A DNA stretch of 64,000 bases, taken from assembly GCF_033542235.1 (NCBI RefSeq), contig NZ_JAWRCU010000005.1, positions 186,001 through 250,000 on the forward strand, in the 5' to 3' direction. Below the pieces are notes generated by a model, which ran no database searches, was not told the DNA's origin, and was given only the letters and a program-made list of their open reading frames with translations. This document shows positions 9,055-18,128 of the stretch, in pieces. Both the position numbers and the translations under genes were made by a program. The number at the start of each line of letters is the position of its first letter. Within the stretch, counting starts at the first letter, position 1. The stretch is from JAWRCU01 sp033542235. Lineage in GTDB: Bacteria; Pseudomonadota; Alphaproteobacteria; Rhizobiales; Rhizobiaceae.

Positions 9055-10508
9055 CTGCGCGCGGCAATATCCTCGTCGCCGACGACGATGCGGCGATCCG
9101 TACAGTTCTCAACCAGGCGCTGACGCGCGTCGGCCACGACGTCCGCGTCACCTCCAACGCCTCGACATTGTGGCGCTGGGTCGCCGCCGGCGAAGGCGAT
9201 CTCGTGATTACCGATGTCGTCATGCCCGACGAGAACGCTTTCGACATGTTGCCCCGCATCAAGAAGGCACGGCCGGAACTGCCGGTCATCGTCATGAGTG
9301 CGCAGAACACGTTCATGACGGCGATTCGTGCCTCCGAAACAGGGGCTTACGAGTATTTGCCGAAGCCCTTCGACCTCACTGAACTCATCAATATCGTCAA
9401 CCGCGCGCTCGCCGAGCCGAAGCGGCCGCAGATCGATCGCCACGACGACGAGCAGCCCGAATCGATGCCGCTCGTCGGCCGATCGCCGGCGATGCAGGAC
9501 ATCTATCGGATGCTCGCACGCATGATGCAGACGGACCTCACCGTAATGATTTCCGGCGAGTCCGGCACGGGCAAGGAGCTGGTTGCGCGCGCTTTGCACG
9601 AATATGGGCGCCGCAGGAACGGCCCATTCGTTGCCATCAACATGGCGGCAATTCCGCGCGACCTGATCGAATCGGAACTGTTCGGACATGAGAAGGGCGC
9701 CTTCACCGGCGCGCAGCAGCGATCGACCGGCCGCTTCGAGCAGGCCGAGGGGGGCACGCTTTTCCTCGATGAGATCGGTGACATGCCGATGGAAGCGCAG
9801 ACGCGCCTGCTGCGCGTGCTGCAACAGGGGGAATACACGACCGTCGGAGGCCGCACTCCCATCAAGACCGACGTACGCATCGTCGCGGCTACCAACAAGG
9901 ATCTGCGCACGCTCATAAACCAGGGCCTGTTTCGTGAGGACCTGTTTTATCGCCTGAACGTCGTGCCGCTCCGCCTGCCGCCCTTACGGGAGCGTTCCGA
10001 GGACATTCCGGACCTTGTTCGCCACTTCTTCAAGCAGGGCGAGAGCGCCGGGCTGCAGACCAAGCGCATTTCGCCCGCCGGCATCGAACTGATGAAGCAT
10101 TATCCATGGCCGGGCAACGTGCGCGAGCTGGAGAATCTGATCCGTCGTCTGGCCGCGCTCTATGCTCAGGACGAGATTTCTGCCGAGATCATCGAAGCCG
10201 AGCTGAAGACAAGCGATGTGCCGGTGCAGGGCGGAGGGGGGCTGCTCCCCGAAGACCTGTCGATAACGCAGGCAGTCGAGCACTTTCTGCAGCGCTATTT
10301 CGCATCGTTCGGCGGCGAGCTGCCGCCATCCGGGCTCTATCAGCGCGTCCTCGCCGAGGTCGAGTACCCGCTGGTGCTCGCCTCGATGACCGCTACCCGC
10401 GGCAACCAAATCAAGGCGGCCGATCTGTTGGGTCTCAACCGCAACACGTTGCGCAAGAAGATCCGCGAGCTCGGCGTCAACGTATACCGCGCCTCGAAAC
10501 AGCCCTGA
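9051..10508 (+). CDS. ntrC: Nitrogen regulation response regulator NtrC (sigma-54 activator)
   Basis: A 485-residue sigma-54-dependent activator. The receiver domain has the acidic pair DDD at residues 11-13 and the phosphoacceptor Asp55 in VITDVVMP. The AAA+ domain has Walker A GESGTGKE, the sigma-54-contacting GAFTGA loop, and Walker B LFLDEIGDMP. The C-terminal Fis-type helix-turn-helix includes AADLLGLNRNTLRKKI. It activates nitrogen-scavenging genes when phosphorylated by NtrB, whose stop overlaps its ATG. Confidence 0.97.
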   Translation: MTARGNILVADDDAAIRTVLNQALTRVGHDVRVTSNASTLWRWVAAGEGDLVITDVVMPDENAFDMLPRIKKARPELPVIVMSAQNTFMTAIRASETGAYEYLPKPFDLTELINIVNRALAEPKRPQIDRHDDEQPESMPLVGRSPAMQDIYRMLARMMQTDLTVMISGESGTGKELVARALHEYGRRRNGPFVAINMAAIPRDLIESELFGHEKGAFTGAQQRSTGRFEQAEGGTLFLDEIGDMPMEAQTRLLRVLQQGEYTTVGGRTPIKTDVRIVAATNKDLRTLINQGLFREDLFYRLNVVPLRLPPLRERSEDIPDLVRHFFKQGESAGLQTKRISPAGIELMKHYPWPGNVRELENLIRRLAALYAQDEISAEIIEAELKTSDVPVQGGGGLLPEDLSITQAVEHFLQRYFASFGGELPPSGLYQRVLAEVEYPLVLASMTATRGNQIKAADLLGLNRNTLRKKIRELGVNVYRASKQP

Positions 10509-10541
10509 TCCACTGTATTTCATTTCCTCATATATCGAGGA

Positions 10542-12890
10542 ATGTTGCACAATCGCCACAATGCGTTGCATACATCCAACGCATTTCTGGGCTTTTCAGG
10601 GCCGATGGCGACCGAAACGATTCTGGCAACGTCGAATTACAATGACCCGGCGCCCATAGAGGGGCGCCGTTTGCTCGCTTTGACCGGCGTGCTGGCGATC
10701 GTCGGCGCGCTCATCAGCGCGGCTGTGTCATTCGCTATCCTGGTCGGCGTTACGCCCATCACGCCCGACATCACGACGACGCTGGCGCTGATCGCGATCA
10801 ATGCGGGCTTCGTTCTCCTGTTGATCGGGCTGATCGGCCGCGAGATCCACCGCATCTACCTTGCCCGCCGCCGCGGCAAGGCGGCCTCGCGGCTACATGT
10901 CCGCATTGTCACCATGTTCGCGCTGGTCGCCGCCATTCCGGCGATCATGGTGGCCGTCGTCGCTTCGATCACGCTCGATATCGGCCTCGACCGCTGGTTC
11001 GAGATCAGGACGAAGACGATCATCAGCTCGTCGCTGTCGATCGCTGACGCGTATGTGCAGGAGAACGCCCGCAACCTGCAGGGCACGACACTGTCGATGG
11101 CTTACGACCTCGACCAGGCTCGCCCCGTCTACAATCTCGACCGCACCGGCTTTCGCGAACTGATGTCCCAGCAGGCACTCGGCCGCAATCTCGCCCATGC
11201 CGCCCTCATCAACGAAGACGGCTCGGTCATCATGGCGGCCAAGACGAATGCGGAATTCGAAATGCCGCAGGCGCCGCCCCAGTGGGTTCAATCCGCGGAA
11301 GGCGGGCAGCCTGTGCTGATCGCGCCCGACCGGCGCAATCTGGTCGGTGTGATCGTCAAGATGCGCGAAATTCCCGACGCCTACCTCTATACGATCCGTC
11401 TCGTCGATCCGGAGGTCATCAAGGCGCGCCAGATCGTTACCGCCAACACCGACGAGTATCGCGGCCTCGAACGCAATAGAGGAGCGACCCAGGTCGCGTT
11501 CGGGCTGCTTTATCTTGGCCTGACCCTGATAATCGTGCTGTCGGCCATCTGGACCGGCATAGCCGTGGCCGACAGGCTGGTGAGGCCGATCCGTCAGCTG
11601 ATCGGTGCTGCCGACGAGGTGGCGACCGGCAATCTGGACGTGACGGTGCCTGTGCGGGCGTCGGATGGCGACGTCGCCTCGCTCGGCGACACCTTCAACA
11701 AGATGCTGCACGAGCTGAAGTCGCAGCGAAACGAGATCCTGGAGGCCAAGGACCTGATCGACGAGCGCCGCCGCTTCTCGGAGGCGGTGCTTGCGGGCGT
11801 TACGGCTGGCGTGATCGGTGTCGATTCCACCGGCACCATCACCATCGTCAACCGGTCGGCTGAAGCGATGCTGGCGATCAAGGGCGCGCAAGCGGTTGGC
11901 CGCAACCTCTCGGCCGTGTTGCCGCATGTCGGCCGCGTCTTTGAGATCGGCCGCAATTCCGGCCGCGAAGTCTATCGCGAGCAGGTGACCTTCTTCCGCG
12001 CCGGCGCGGAGCGCACATTCAATGTGCAGATCACGATCGAGGAATCGGAAGACGAATTCGAGGAGAATTCCTACGTCGTTACCGTCGATGACATCACGGA
12101 TCTCGTCCAGGCGCAGCGCTCCTCCGCTTGGGCCGATGTCGCGCGTCGCATTGCCCACGAGATCAAGAATCCGCTGACGCCGATCCAGCTGTCGGCGGAA
12201 CGCATCCGCCGTCGCTACGGCAAGGTCATTACCGAGGATCGTGAGGTCTTCGACCAGTGCACCAATACCATCATCCGCCAGGTTGCGGATATCGGCCGCA
12301 TGGTCGACGAATTCTCTGCATTCGCGCGCATGCCGAAGCCGGACATGCAGAAAATGGATCTGCGCGAGGCGCTGCGCGAGGCTTCGTTCCTGGTCGAGGT
12401 GAGCCGCGCCGATATCGCTTTCGAGCGAGATTTCGGCAATGTTCCGCTGATGGGCACGTTCGACAGCCGGTTGATGGGACAGGCCTTCGGCAATCTCATC
12501 AAGAACGCCGCCGAGGCGATCGAAGCTGCTGAGCGCGAGACTGGCGAAAGCGGCGTGATCCGCATCATCGCCCGCCCTGAAGGCGACACCATCCGCGTGG
12601 ACGTGATCGACAATGGCAAGGGCCTGCCGCGCGAAAACCGGCAGCGCCTGCTCGAGCCTTACATGACAACACGCGAAAAGGGCACGGGGCTCGGCCTCGC
12701 AATCGTCAAGAAGATCGTCGAGGACCATGGCGGCCATCTGGAGCTCAACGACGCTCCGGCGGATTTCCACGGTGGCCGTGGCGCGATGATTTCCATGTTC
12801 CTGCCAATGGGGCAGGGCACCTTACCTGCTGCCGGTGATTCGAAGGCGGCTAAAGAAAGAGAAACTGAAAAGGTCGGTAATGGCGTCTGA
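10542..12890 (+). CDS. ntrY: Membrane sensor histidine kinase NtrY
   Basis: A 782-residue membrane kinase. The N-terminal third carries two helices near residues 45-100, further helices around 125-150 and 320-345, and a periplasmic stretch between the last two. A HAMP domain (RPIRQLIGAADEVATGNL), a PAS domain, the phosphoacceptor ARRIAHEIKNPLTPIQ, and N and G boxes (NLIKNAAEA, GTGLGLAIV) follow. A second in-frame ATG at 10605 is an alternative start. The gene lies 33 bases after ntrC and overlaps ntrX by 11 bases. NtrY with NtrX is a second nitrogen- or redox-responsive two-component pair in alphaproteobacteria. Confidence 0.95.
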   Translation: MLHNRHNALHTSNAFLGFSGPMATETILATSNYNDPAPIEGRRLLALTGVLAIVGALISAAVSFAILVGVTPITPDITTTLALIAINAGFVLLLIGLIGREIHRIYLARRRGKAASRLHVRIVTMFALVAAIPAIMVAVVASITLDIGLDRWFEIRTKTIISSSLSIADAYVQENARNLQGTTLSMAYDLDQARPVYNLDRTGFRELMSQQALGRNLAHAALINEDGSVIMAAKTNAEFEMPQAPPQWVQSAEGGQPVLIAPDRRNLVGVIVKMREIPDAYLYTIRLVDPEVIKARQIVTANTDEYRGLERNRGATQVAFGLLYLGLTLIIVLSAIWTGIAVADRLVRPIRQLIGAADEVATGNLDVTVPVRASDGDVASLGDTFNKMLHELKSQRNEILEAKDLIDERRRFSEAVLAGVTAGVIGVDSTGTITIVNRSAEAMLAIKGAQAVGRNLSAVLPHVGRVFEIGRNSGREVYREQVTFFRAGAERTFNVQITIEESEDEFEENSYVVTVDDITDLVQAQRSSAWADVARRIAHEIKNPLTPIQLSAERIRRRYGKVITEDREVFDQCTNTIIRQVADIGRMVDEFSAFARMPKPDMQKMDLREALREASFLVEVSRADIAFERDFGNVPLMGTFDSRLMGQAFGNLIKNAAEAIEAAERETGESGVIRIIARPEGDTIRVDVIDNGKGLPRENRQRLLEPYMTTREKGTGLGLAIVKKIVEDHGGHLELNDAPADFHGGRGAMISMFLPMGQGTLPAAGDSKAAKERETEKVGNGV

Positions 12891-14241
12891 CATATTGATC
12901 GTCGACGATGAAGAGGACATCCGCGAACTCGTCGCCGGCATTTTGAGCGATGAGGGGCACGAGACACGCACGGCACGCGATAGCGATTCGGCACTTGCCG
13001 CAATCGCCGACCGTGTGCCGCGTCTCATCTTTCTCGACATTTGGCTGCAAGGCTCGAAGCTCGACGGGCTAGCGCTCCTTGACCAGATCAAGGTCATGCA
13101 TCCGCATCTGCCGGTCGTCATGATCTCCGGCCATGGCACGATCGAGACGGCGGTTTCGGCAATCAAGCGGGGCGCCTACGACTTCATCGAGAAGCCGTTC
13201 AAGGCCGACCGGCTGATCCTGATTGCCGAGCGGGCGCTCGAAACGTCGAAACTCAAGCGCGAGGTGCTCGATCTGAAGCAACGCAGCGGGGAAAGCTTCG
13301 ATCTCATCGGCATGTCGGCGGCGATGAACCAGCTCCGCCAGACGATCGAACGCGTCGCCCCGACCAACAGCCGCATCATGATCGTCGGTCCATCCGGTTC
13401 GGGCAAAGAGATGGTCGCTCGTGCGATCCATGCGGCGTCGGCCCGCAAGACCGGTCCCTTCGTCACGCTGAATGCCGCAACGATCACGCCCGAGCGCATG
13501 GAAATCGAGCTGTTCGGCACCGAATCGAATGGCGGCGAACGCAAGGTCGGCGCGCTGGAGGAAGCGCATCGGGGAACGCTCTATCTCGACGAAGTCGCCG
13601 ATATGCCACGCGACACGCAGAGCAAAATCCTGCGTGTGCTCGTCGACCAGCAATTCGAGCGGGTCGGTGGCACCAAGCGCGTCAAGGTCGACGTCCGGAT
13701 CATCTCGTCAACCGCGCAGAACCTGGAAGGCATGATCGCCGAAGGTCGCTTCCGCGAGGACCTCTATCATCGGCTTGCCGTGGTCCCGGTGATCGTGCCG
13801 GGACTTTCCGAGCGCCGCGAGGACATTCCCTATCTGGTCGACCACTTCATGCGTCAGGTCGCGCGCCAATCCGGCATAAAGGTGCGCCGCATCGGGGATG
13901 ACGCGCTCGCCGTGCTGCAGGCGCATAACTGGCCGGGCAACATCCGCCAGCTGCGCAACAATATCGAACGGCTGATGATTCTGGCCCGCGGCGACGACGT
14001 CGAGGCGCCGATCAGCGCCGACCGGCTGCCGGCGGAAATCGGTGACGTGATGCCGCGCACGCCCAGCCAATCGGACCAGCACATCATGGCACTGCCGCTG
14101 CGCGAGGCACGCGAGCTCTTCGAAAAGGAATATCTGATAGCCCAGATCAACCGATTCGGCGGCAATATCTCCCGCACGGCCGAGTTCATCGGCATGGAGC
14201 GATCGGCGCTTCACCGGAAGTTGAAGTCGCTCGGGGTCTAG
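12880..14241 (+). CDS. ntrX: Response regulator NtrX
   Basis: A 453-residue regulator with receiver (acidic DDEED near residue 9, phosphoacceptor Asp53 in FLDIWL), AAA+ and Fis-type DNA-binding domains. Walker A is GPSGSGKE and Walker B is LYLDEVADMP. The GAFTGA loop needed to contact sigma-54 is missing: the corresponding segment reads ESNGGERKVGALEEA. This is consistent with a role at sigma-70-type promoters. The ATG at 12880 gives the usual length and overlaps the ntrY stop by 11 bases; a longer frame adds a basic stretch that is ntrY coding sequence. Confidence 0.95.
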   Translation: MASDILIVDDEEDIRELVAGILSDEGHETRTARDSDSALAAIADRVPRLIFLDIWLQGSKLDGLALLDQIKVMHPHLPVVMISGHGTIETAVSAIKRGAYDFIEKPFKADRLILIAERALETSKLKREVLDLKQRSGESFDLIGMSAAMNQLRQTIERVAPTNSRIMIVGPSGSGKEMVARAIHAASARKTGPFVTLNAATITPERMEIELFGTESNGGERKVGALEEAHRGTLYLDEVADMPRDTQSKILRVLVDQQFERVGGTKRVKVDVRIISSTAQNLEGMIAEGRFREDLYHRLAVVPVIVPGLSERREDIPYLVDHFMRQVARQSGIKVRRIGDDALAVLQAHNWPGNIRQLRNNIERLMILARGDDVEAPISADRLPAEIGDVMPRTPSQSDQHIMALPLREARELFEKEYLIAQINRFGGNISRTAEFIGMERSALHRKLKSLGV

Positions 14242-14301
14242 CGTGCCGAACCGAAGGACCGCGTCAGCGGACCTTCGTAGCGGTTCTCGGAGAAATCCGA
14301 T

Positions 14302-14345
14302 TTAGAGCGGCGTAGCGATCCTGCCTGGATGCAACGCCGCTCTAA
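14302..14345. terminator. Hairpin after ntrX, TTAGAGC-type palindrome
   Basis: TTAGAGCGGCGT at 14302-14313 is exactly complementary to ACGCCGCTCTAA at 14334-14345, giving a 12-bp stem with a 20-base loop, 60 bases after the ntrX stop. No strong T run follows. It may terminate the ntrYX message, or be one copy of the TTAGAGC...GCTCTAA palindromes common between genes in rhizobia. A related copy lies near 18054-18105. Confidence 0.55.
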
Positions 14346-14392
14346 GGAAGTCCCCCGGCGAGCCCTCATTACCTGAACCAGCGAGGCCGATC

Positions 14393-15139
14393 TTGCGTCT
14401 GCAACTTATCCGGAACGCCACGTTGAAGCTCGACTACGGCGGGGCAACGATTCTGATCGACCCTTATCTTGCGCCGCAGCACAGCCTGCCTTCCTACACC
14501 GGCAGATCGCCAAACCCGCTTGTGGACCTGCCGGTTGCCATCGACGCGATAATGGCCGGGGTCGAACTGGTCGTCGTTTCGCACCTCCATTCCGATCATT
14601 TCGATTCGGTTGCCAAGCAGATCGTTCCGAAGGGCTTGCCGCTGATCTGTCAGCCTGGCGACGAGGAGACTATTCGAAATGCCGGTTTCACTGACGTCAC
14701 GCCACTCGTCGGCGACCTTGCATGGAATGGCGTGAGCTTCACGCGATGCGAAGGGAGCCACGGCCTTGGGCAGGTCGTTGAGAAGATGGGACCGGTCATG
14801 GGATTCGTGCTGCGAGCACCTGGCGAGCCCACCGTCTATTGGGCAGGTGATACTGTGCTTTATCCGCCCGTGAGGGAGACGATCCGCCAGGTCAAGCCTG
14901 ACTTCATCGTCACGCACTCTTGCGGTGCGCTCTGGGATGGCGATCCGATTGTGATGGATGCCGCAGAAACGGTTGAGGTTTGTCGCATCGCACCTGCCGG
15001 CGCGATCGTGATTGCGACCCACATGGAAGCGCTCGACCATGCCACGGTGGACCGGCAGGCTTTGCGCGATGCAGCGACTGCCGCAGGCATCACGGCACGC
15101 CTGCGCATCCCCGCCGATGGCGAGACGCTGTCGTTTTGA
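14393..15139 (+). CDS. MBL-fold metal-dependent hydrolase
   Basis: A 248-residue metallo-beta-lactamase-fold protein with no signal peptide. The metal-binding motif SHLHSDHFD is at about residues 63-71, and further ligands are likely in the later GDTVL and IATHMEALDH segments. The TTG start is chosen because the protein start MRLQLIRNATLKLDYGG is collinear with how I recall this family beginning, and no nearby ATG serves. It resembles the UlaG/UPF0173-like group. It stands alone between ntrX and dat; substrate not predictable. Confidence 0.8.
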   Translation: MRLQLIRNATLKLDYGGATILIDPYLAPQHSLPSYTGRSPNPLVDLPVAIDAIMAGVELVVVSHLHSDHFDSVAKQIVPKGLPLICQPGDEETIRNAGFTDVTPLVGDLAWNGVSFTRCEGSHGLGQVVEKMGPVMGFVLRAPGEPTVYWAGDTVLYPPVRETIRQVKPDFIVTHSCGALWDGDPIVMDAAETVEVCRIAPAGAIVIATHMEALDHATVDRQALRDAATAAGITARLRIPADGETLSF

Positions 15140-15251
15140 ATCGCTGTCCTTTGGAACAGCGACAAGATTCAGACTAGCAGGCGATTGCCTTGCTCGACTG
15201 TAATCCGTCAAATCTCCGGGTTGAGAGAGAATCACCAAACGGGAAGGCCCC

Positions 15252-16112
15252 ATGCCGCGCATTGCCTATGTGAATGGCCGTTATGTTCGCCACGCCGATG
15301 CGGTCGTGCATGTCGAGGATCGGGGCTACCAATTCGCCGACGGCGTCTATGAGGTCTGCGAGGTGGCGCGTGGTTTCATCGTGGACATGACCCGCCATCT
15401 CGACCGTCTCAACCGTTCCCTTGGCGAGCTCGACATCGCCTGGCCAATGTCGCGCAAGGCTCTGGAGACCGTGATGCGCGAGGTGGTGCGGCGCAACCGT
15501 GTGATGAACGGCATGGTTTACCTGCAGGTGACCCGCGGCGTGGCCCCTCGCGACCACGTCTTCCCTGTAGCAGCGCGGCCTGCGGTCGTTATAACTGCCA
15601 AGCGCATCGATCCGGCAGTGGTGCACAAGCGCGCCGAGGGCGGGCTGAAGGTGATCACAGTGCCCGAAAACCGGTGGGACCGCGTCGATATCAAGAGCAT
15701 CGGTTTGCTGCCCAACGTGCTGGCAAAGCAGAAGGCCAAGGTCGCTGGCGCGCATGAAGCGTGGTTTATCGATCCCGACGGCACGGTGAAGGAAGGAGCT
15801 TCGACCAACGCATGGATCGTGACGATGGAAGGCAAGCTCGTCACCCGCCCGGCCGATCACGGCATCCTGCGTGGTATCACCCGCACCACCCTGTTCGACG
15901 TCGCGGGGAAGTTGGGGTTGGAAATCGAAGAGCGTGGTTTCACTGTCGCAGAGGCGAAGGCGGCGCGCGAAGCTTTCATAACCGCGGCCACTACCGTGGT
16001 GATGCCGATCGTGGAGATCGATGGAGAATCTGTAGCCAATGGCCACCCTGGCTCTGTCGCCATGTCGCTTCGCCAGGCCTTTTTTGACGTTGCGGAAAAA
16101 ACACGGGCCTGA
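15252..16112 (+). CDS. dat: D-amino-acid aminotransferase (class IV PLP enzyme)
   Basis: A 286-residue branched-chain/D-amino-acid-type aminotransferase. The likely PLP-binding Lys is Lys148 in DRVDIKSIGLLPN, and the cofactor phosphate site is in KEGASTNAWIV. The start VNGRYVRHADAVVHVEDRG is characteristic of fold-type IV. DAT interconverts D-alanine and D-glutamate for peptidoglycan. In this family some members are 4-amino-4-deoxychorismate lyases, but the DIKSIGLLPN signature favours DAT. Genes for this enzyme commonly precede hfq in rhizobia. Confidence 0.88.
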   Translation: MPRIAYVNGRYVRHADAVVHVEDRGYQFADGVYEVCEVARGFIVDMTRHLDRLNRSLGELDIAWPMSRKALETVMREVVRRNRVMNGMVYLQVTRGVAPRDHVFPVAARPAVVITAKRIDPAVVHKRAEGGLKVITVPENRWDRVDIKSIGLLPNVLAKQKAKVAGAHEAWFIDPDGTVKEGASTNAWIVTMEGKLVTRPADHGILRGITRTTLFDVAGKLGLEIEERGFTVAEAKAAREAFITAATTVVMPIVEIDGESVANGHPGSVAMSLRQAFFDVAEKTRA

Positions 16113-16187
16113 TAACCGCTTTTAGTGAGGGGATGCTGAATTGTCCCGCTCCGGCACAGGTCACGGAGTAAGGCGTGTTTGTGTGTG

Positions 16188-16219
16188 CTTGACACTGGCA
16201 ATTTATTTTGGCGCTACTA
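16188..16219 (+). promoter_or_regulatory. Candidate housekeeping promoter of hfq
   Basis: CTTGACA at 16188-16194 matches an alphaproteobacterial -35 element. The nearest -10-like element is CTACTA at 16214-16219, so the spacing is slightly long. It lies about 35 bases upstream of the hfq ATG in the only clear gap (141 bases) before hfq. Confidence 0.4.
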
Positions 16220-16253
16220 AATCTGGCGCATAGGGGACGGCGAAAGAAAAACA

Positions 16254-16502
16254 ATGGCGGAGAGATCGCAGAACCTTCAGGACCTGTTCCTGAATTCCGT
16301 ACGTAAAAGCAAGAACCCGCTCACGATCTTCCTGATCAATGGGGTCAAATTGACCGGTGTCGTGACTTCGTTCGACAATTTCTGCGTGCTCTTGCGCCGC
16401 GACGGGCATTCGCAGCTCGTCTACAAACATGCCATCTCCACCATCATGCCGAGCCAGCCGGTTCAGATGTTTGATGGTGAGGAAGGCAGTCGGGAATCCT
16501 GA
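16254..16502 (+). CDS. hfq: RNA chaperone Hfq
   Basis: An 82-residue Sm-like protein with the Sm1 region LQDLFLNSVRKSKNPLTIFL and the Sm2 signature LVYKHAISTIMP. It forms a hexamer that pairs small RNAs with mRNAs; in rhizobia (as NrfA) it influences nitrogen fixation gene expression. The family length and start are standard. hflX follows immediately without a gap, the conserved hfq-hflX order of Proteobacteria. Confidence 0.98.
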   Translation: MAERSQNLQDLFLNSVRKSKNPLTIFLINGVKLTGVVTSFDNFCVLLRRDGHSQLVYKHAISTIMPSQPVQMFDGEEGSRES

Positions 16503-17903
16503 TTGGTTAGAGAAAAGCGCGCCGGCGAGAGGCCGGAGAGCACAACAAGACCGGAATCGGGGCAGGAGGGAGCCCCGGGAACGAGCGGTCGCGCGATTGT
16601 TGTCGTTCCGGTGCTGACCCGGCAGCCGCGCAGCGAGGAGGATCCTTCGCGCCCACGTCTCAGCCGCTCGCCCCGGGCCAGGCTCGACGAGGCAGTCGGC
16701 CTTGCGCTTGCGATCGATCTGGAACCGGTTCACACCGAAATCGTCATGATCGCCGATCCGCGGCCGGCAACCTTGATCGGCACCGGCAAGCTCGACGAGC
16801 TCGCAAACATCGTTCGCGACAAAAAGGCAGAGCTTGTCGTCGTCGACCACCCGCTCACGCCGGTGCAGCAGCGCAATCTCGAGAAGGCGCTCAACGCCAA
16901 AGTCCTCGACCGCACCGGGCTTATCCTGGAAATCTTCGGTGAGCGGGCGCGTACCAAGGAAGGCGCGTTGCAGGTCGAGCTCGCGCATCTCAATTACCAG
17001 CGCGGCCGCCTCGTGCGTTCATGGACGCACTTGGAACGCCAGCGCGGCGGTGCAGGGTTCCTGGGCGGCCCTGGTGAAACGCAGATCGAAGCCGACCGCC
17101 GTATTCTCCAGGACAAGATCGTCAAGCTGAAGCGTGAGCTGGAGACGGTCCGGCGCACGCGCGACCTTCATCGCGCCAAGCGCAAGAAAGTGCCATTTCC
17201 GGTCGTTGCGATCGTCGGTTACACCAACGCGGGCAAGTCGACACTGTTCAACCGCCTCACCGGGGCGGGCGTCCTCGCTGAGGACATGCTGTTTGCCACC
17301 CTCGACCCGACGCTCCGGCGTGTGCGGCTGCCGCACGGCACAACGGTCATTCTTTCCGATACTGTCGGTTTCATCTCGGATCTGCCGACACATCTGATCG
17401 CAGCCTTTCGGGCGACGCTGGAGGAGGTGGTCGAGGCGGATCTCGTCCTGCATCTGCGCGACATTTCCGACCCCGATACGTCCGCTCAAGCGGAAGATGT
17501 GGAGGCGATCCTCGCCGACCTCGGCGTTGATGCTTCGGACGAGACTCGGGTAATCGAGGTCTGGAACAAGGTCGATCTGATCGACGAGGCCAATCGCGAG
17601 CGGCTGCTCGCCGAGAGTGCCGACCCCGCAAAGGGGCCGCCGGTCGCGATTTCCGCCGTGACGGGCGAGGGAATTCCCGCCCTTGTCGAGATGATCGAGA
17701 CGCGCCTTGCCGGCGCGCTCGAACTCGCGACCTTTGACGTCCCGCCGCAGCAATTCGGCCTGATCGACTGGCTCTATCGCAATGGCGATGTGCGGCGCAG
17801 GGTCGACAATGAAGACGGCAGCGTCACGATGACGATGCTCGTAACGCAAGCCGCAAAGCAAGAAATAGAACGGCGGCTCTATTTGCGAAAAGCCGCGGAA
17901 TAG
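16503..17903 (+). CDS. hflX: GTPase HflX
   Basis: A 466-residue GTPase that binds ribosomes and can split 70S particles under stress. The N-terminal HflX domain contains LIGTGKLDEL and the glycine-rich linker GFLGGPGETQIE. The G domain has G1 GYTNAGKST, G3 DTVGF and G4 NKVD. The first usable codon is a TTG directly after the hfq stop, so the true start is uncertain within the poorly conserved first 40 residues. Translation may be coupled to hfq. Confidence 0.95.
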   Translation: MVREKRAGERPESTTRPESGQEGAPGTSGRAIVVVPVLTRQPRSEEDPSRPRLSRSPRARLDEAVGLALAIDLEPVHTEIVMIADPRPATLIGTGKLDELANIVRDKKAELVVVDHPLTPVQQRNLEKALNAKVLDRTGLILEIFGERARTKEGALQVELAHLNYQRGRLVRSWTHLERQRGGAGFLGGPGETQIEADRRILQDKIVKLKRELETVRRTRDLHRAKRKKVPFPVVAIVGYTNAGKSTLFNRLTGAGVLAEDMLFATLDPTLRRVRLPHGTTVILSDTVGFISDLPTHLIAAFRATLEEVVEADLVLHLRDISDPDTSAQAEDVEAILADLGVDASDETRVIEVWNKVDLIDEANRERLLAESADPAKGPPVAISAVTGEGIPALVEMIETRLAGALELATFDVPPQQFGLIDWLYRNGDVRRRVDNEDGSVTMTMLVTQAAKQEIERRLYLRKAAE

Positions 17904-18050
17904 ACGCGCTCGGTTTAAATATTGCATGTGGAGGTGGTATTCGGCCGCACCCCGGTTGTAGTTGTAATCTATTGTACATACAAGCAGCCGTAGGGTCCCG
18001 TCAGCATCCCAACGAGGACAGATCAAACTACAACATCAAATCAAAACAAA

Positions 18051-18105
18051 GAATTAGAGTAGGACATTGATCCAATTCAGCCTTTTCCAGGCGGCGTTGC
18101 TCTAA
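18051..18105. repeat. Rhizobial intergenic palindromic element (TTAGAG...CTCTAA)
   Basis: In the 225-base gap between convergent hflX and mazG, TTAGAG at 18054-18059 is mirrored by CTCTAA at 18100-18105, around a partly self-complementary centre. The flank 18031-18053 (an A-rich stretch ending AAAACAAAGAA) resembles the edge of short palindromic repeats that recur between genes in Mesorhizobium and Rhizobium. It may also act as a bidirectional terminator. No gene was seen in the rest of the gap. Confidence 0.45.
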
Positions 18106-18128
18106 TCATGGGAAGACGGCCGCGAACC

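Noticed and set aside
10893..12770. Minus-strand frame of 625 codons opposite ntrY
   Set aside because: Antisense to a gene with intact kinase motifs; its product is His/Arg/Asp-rich without any family signature.
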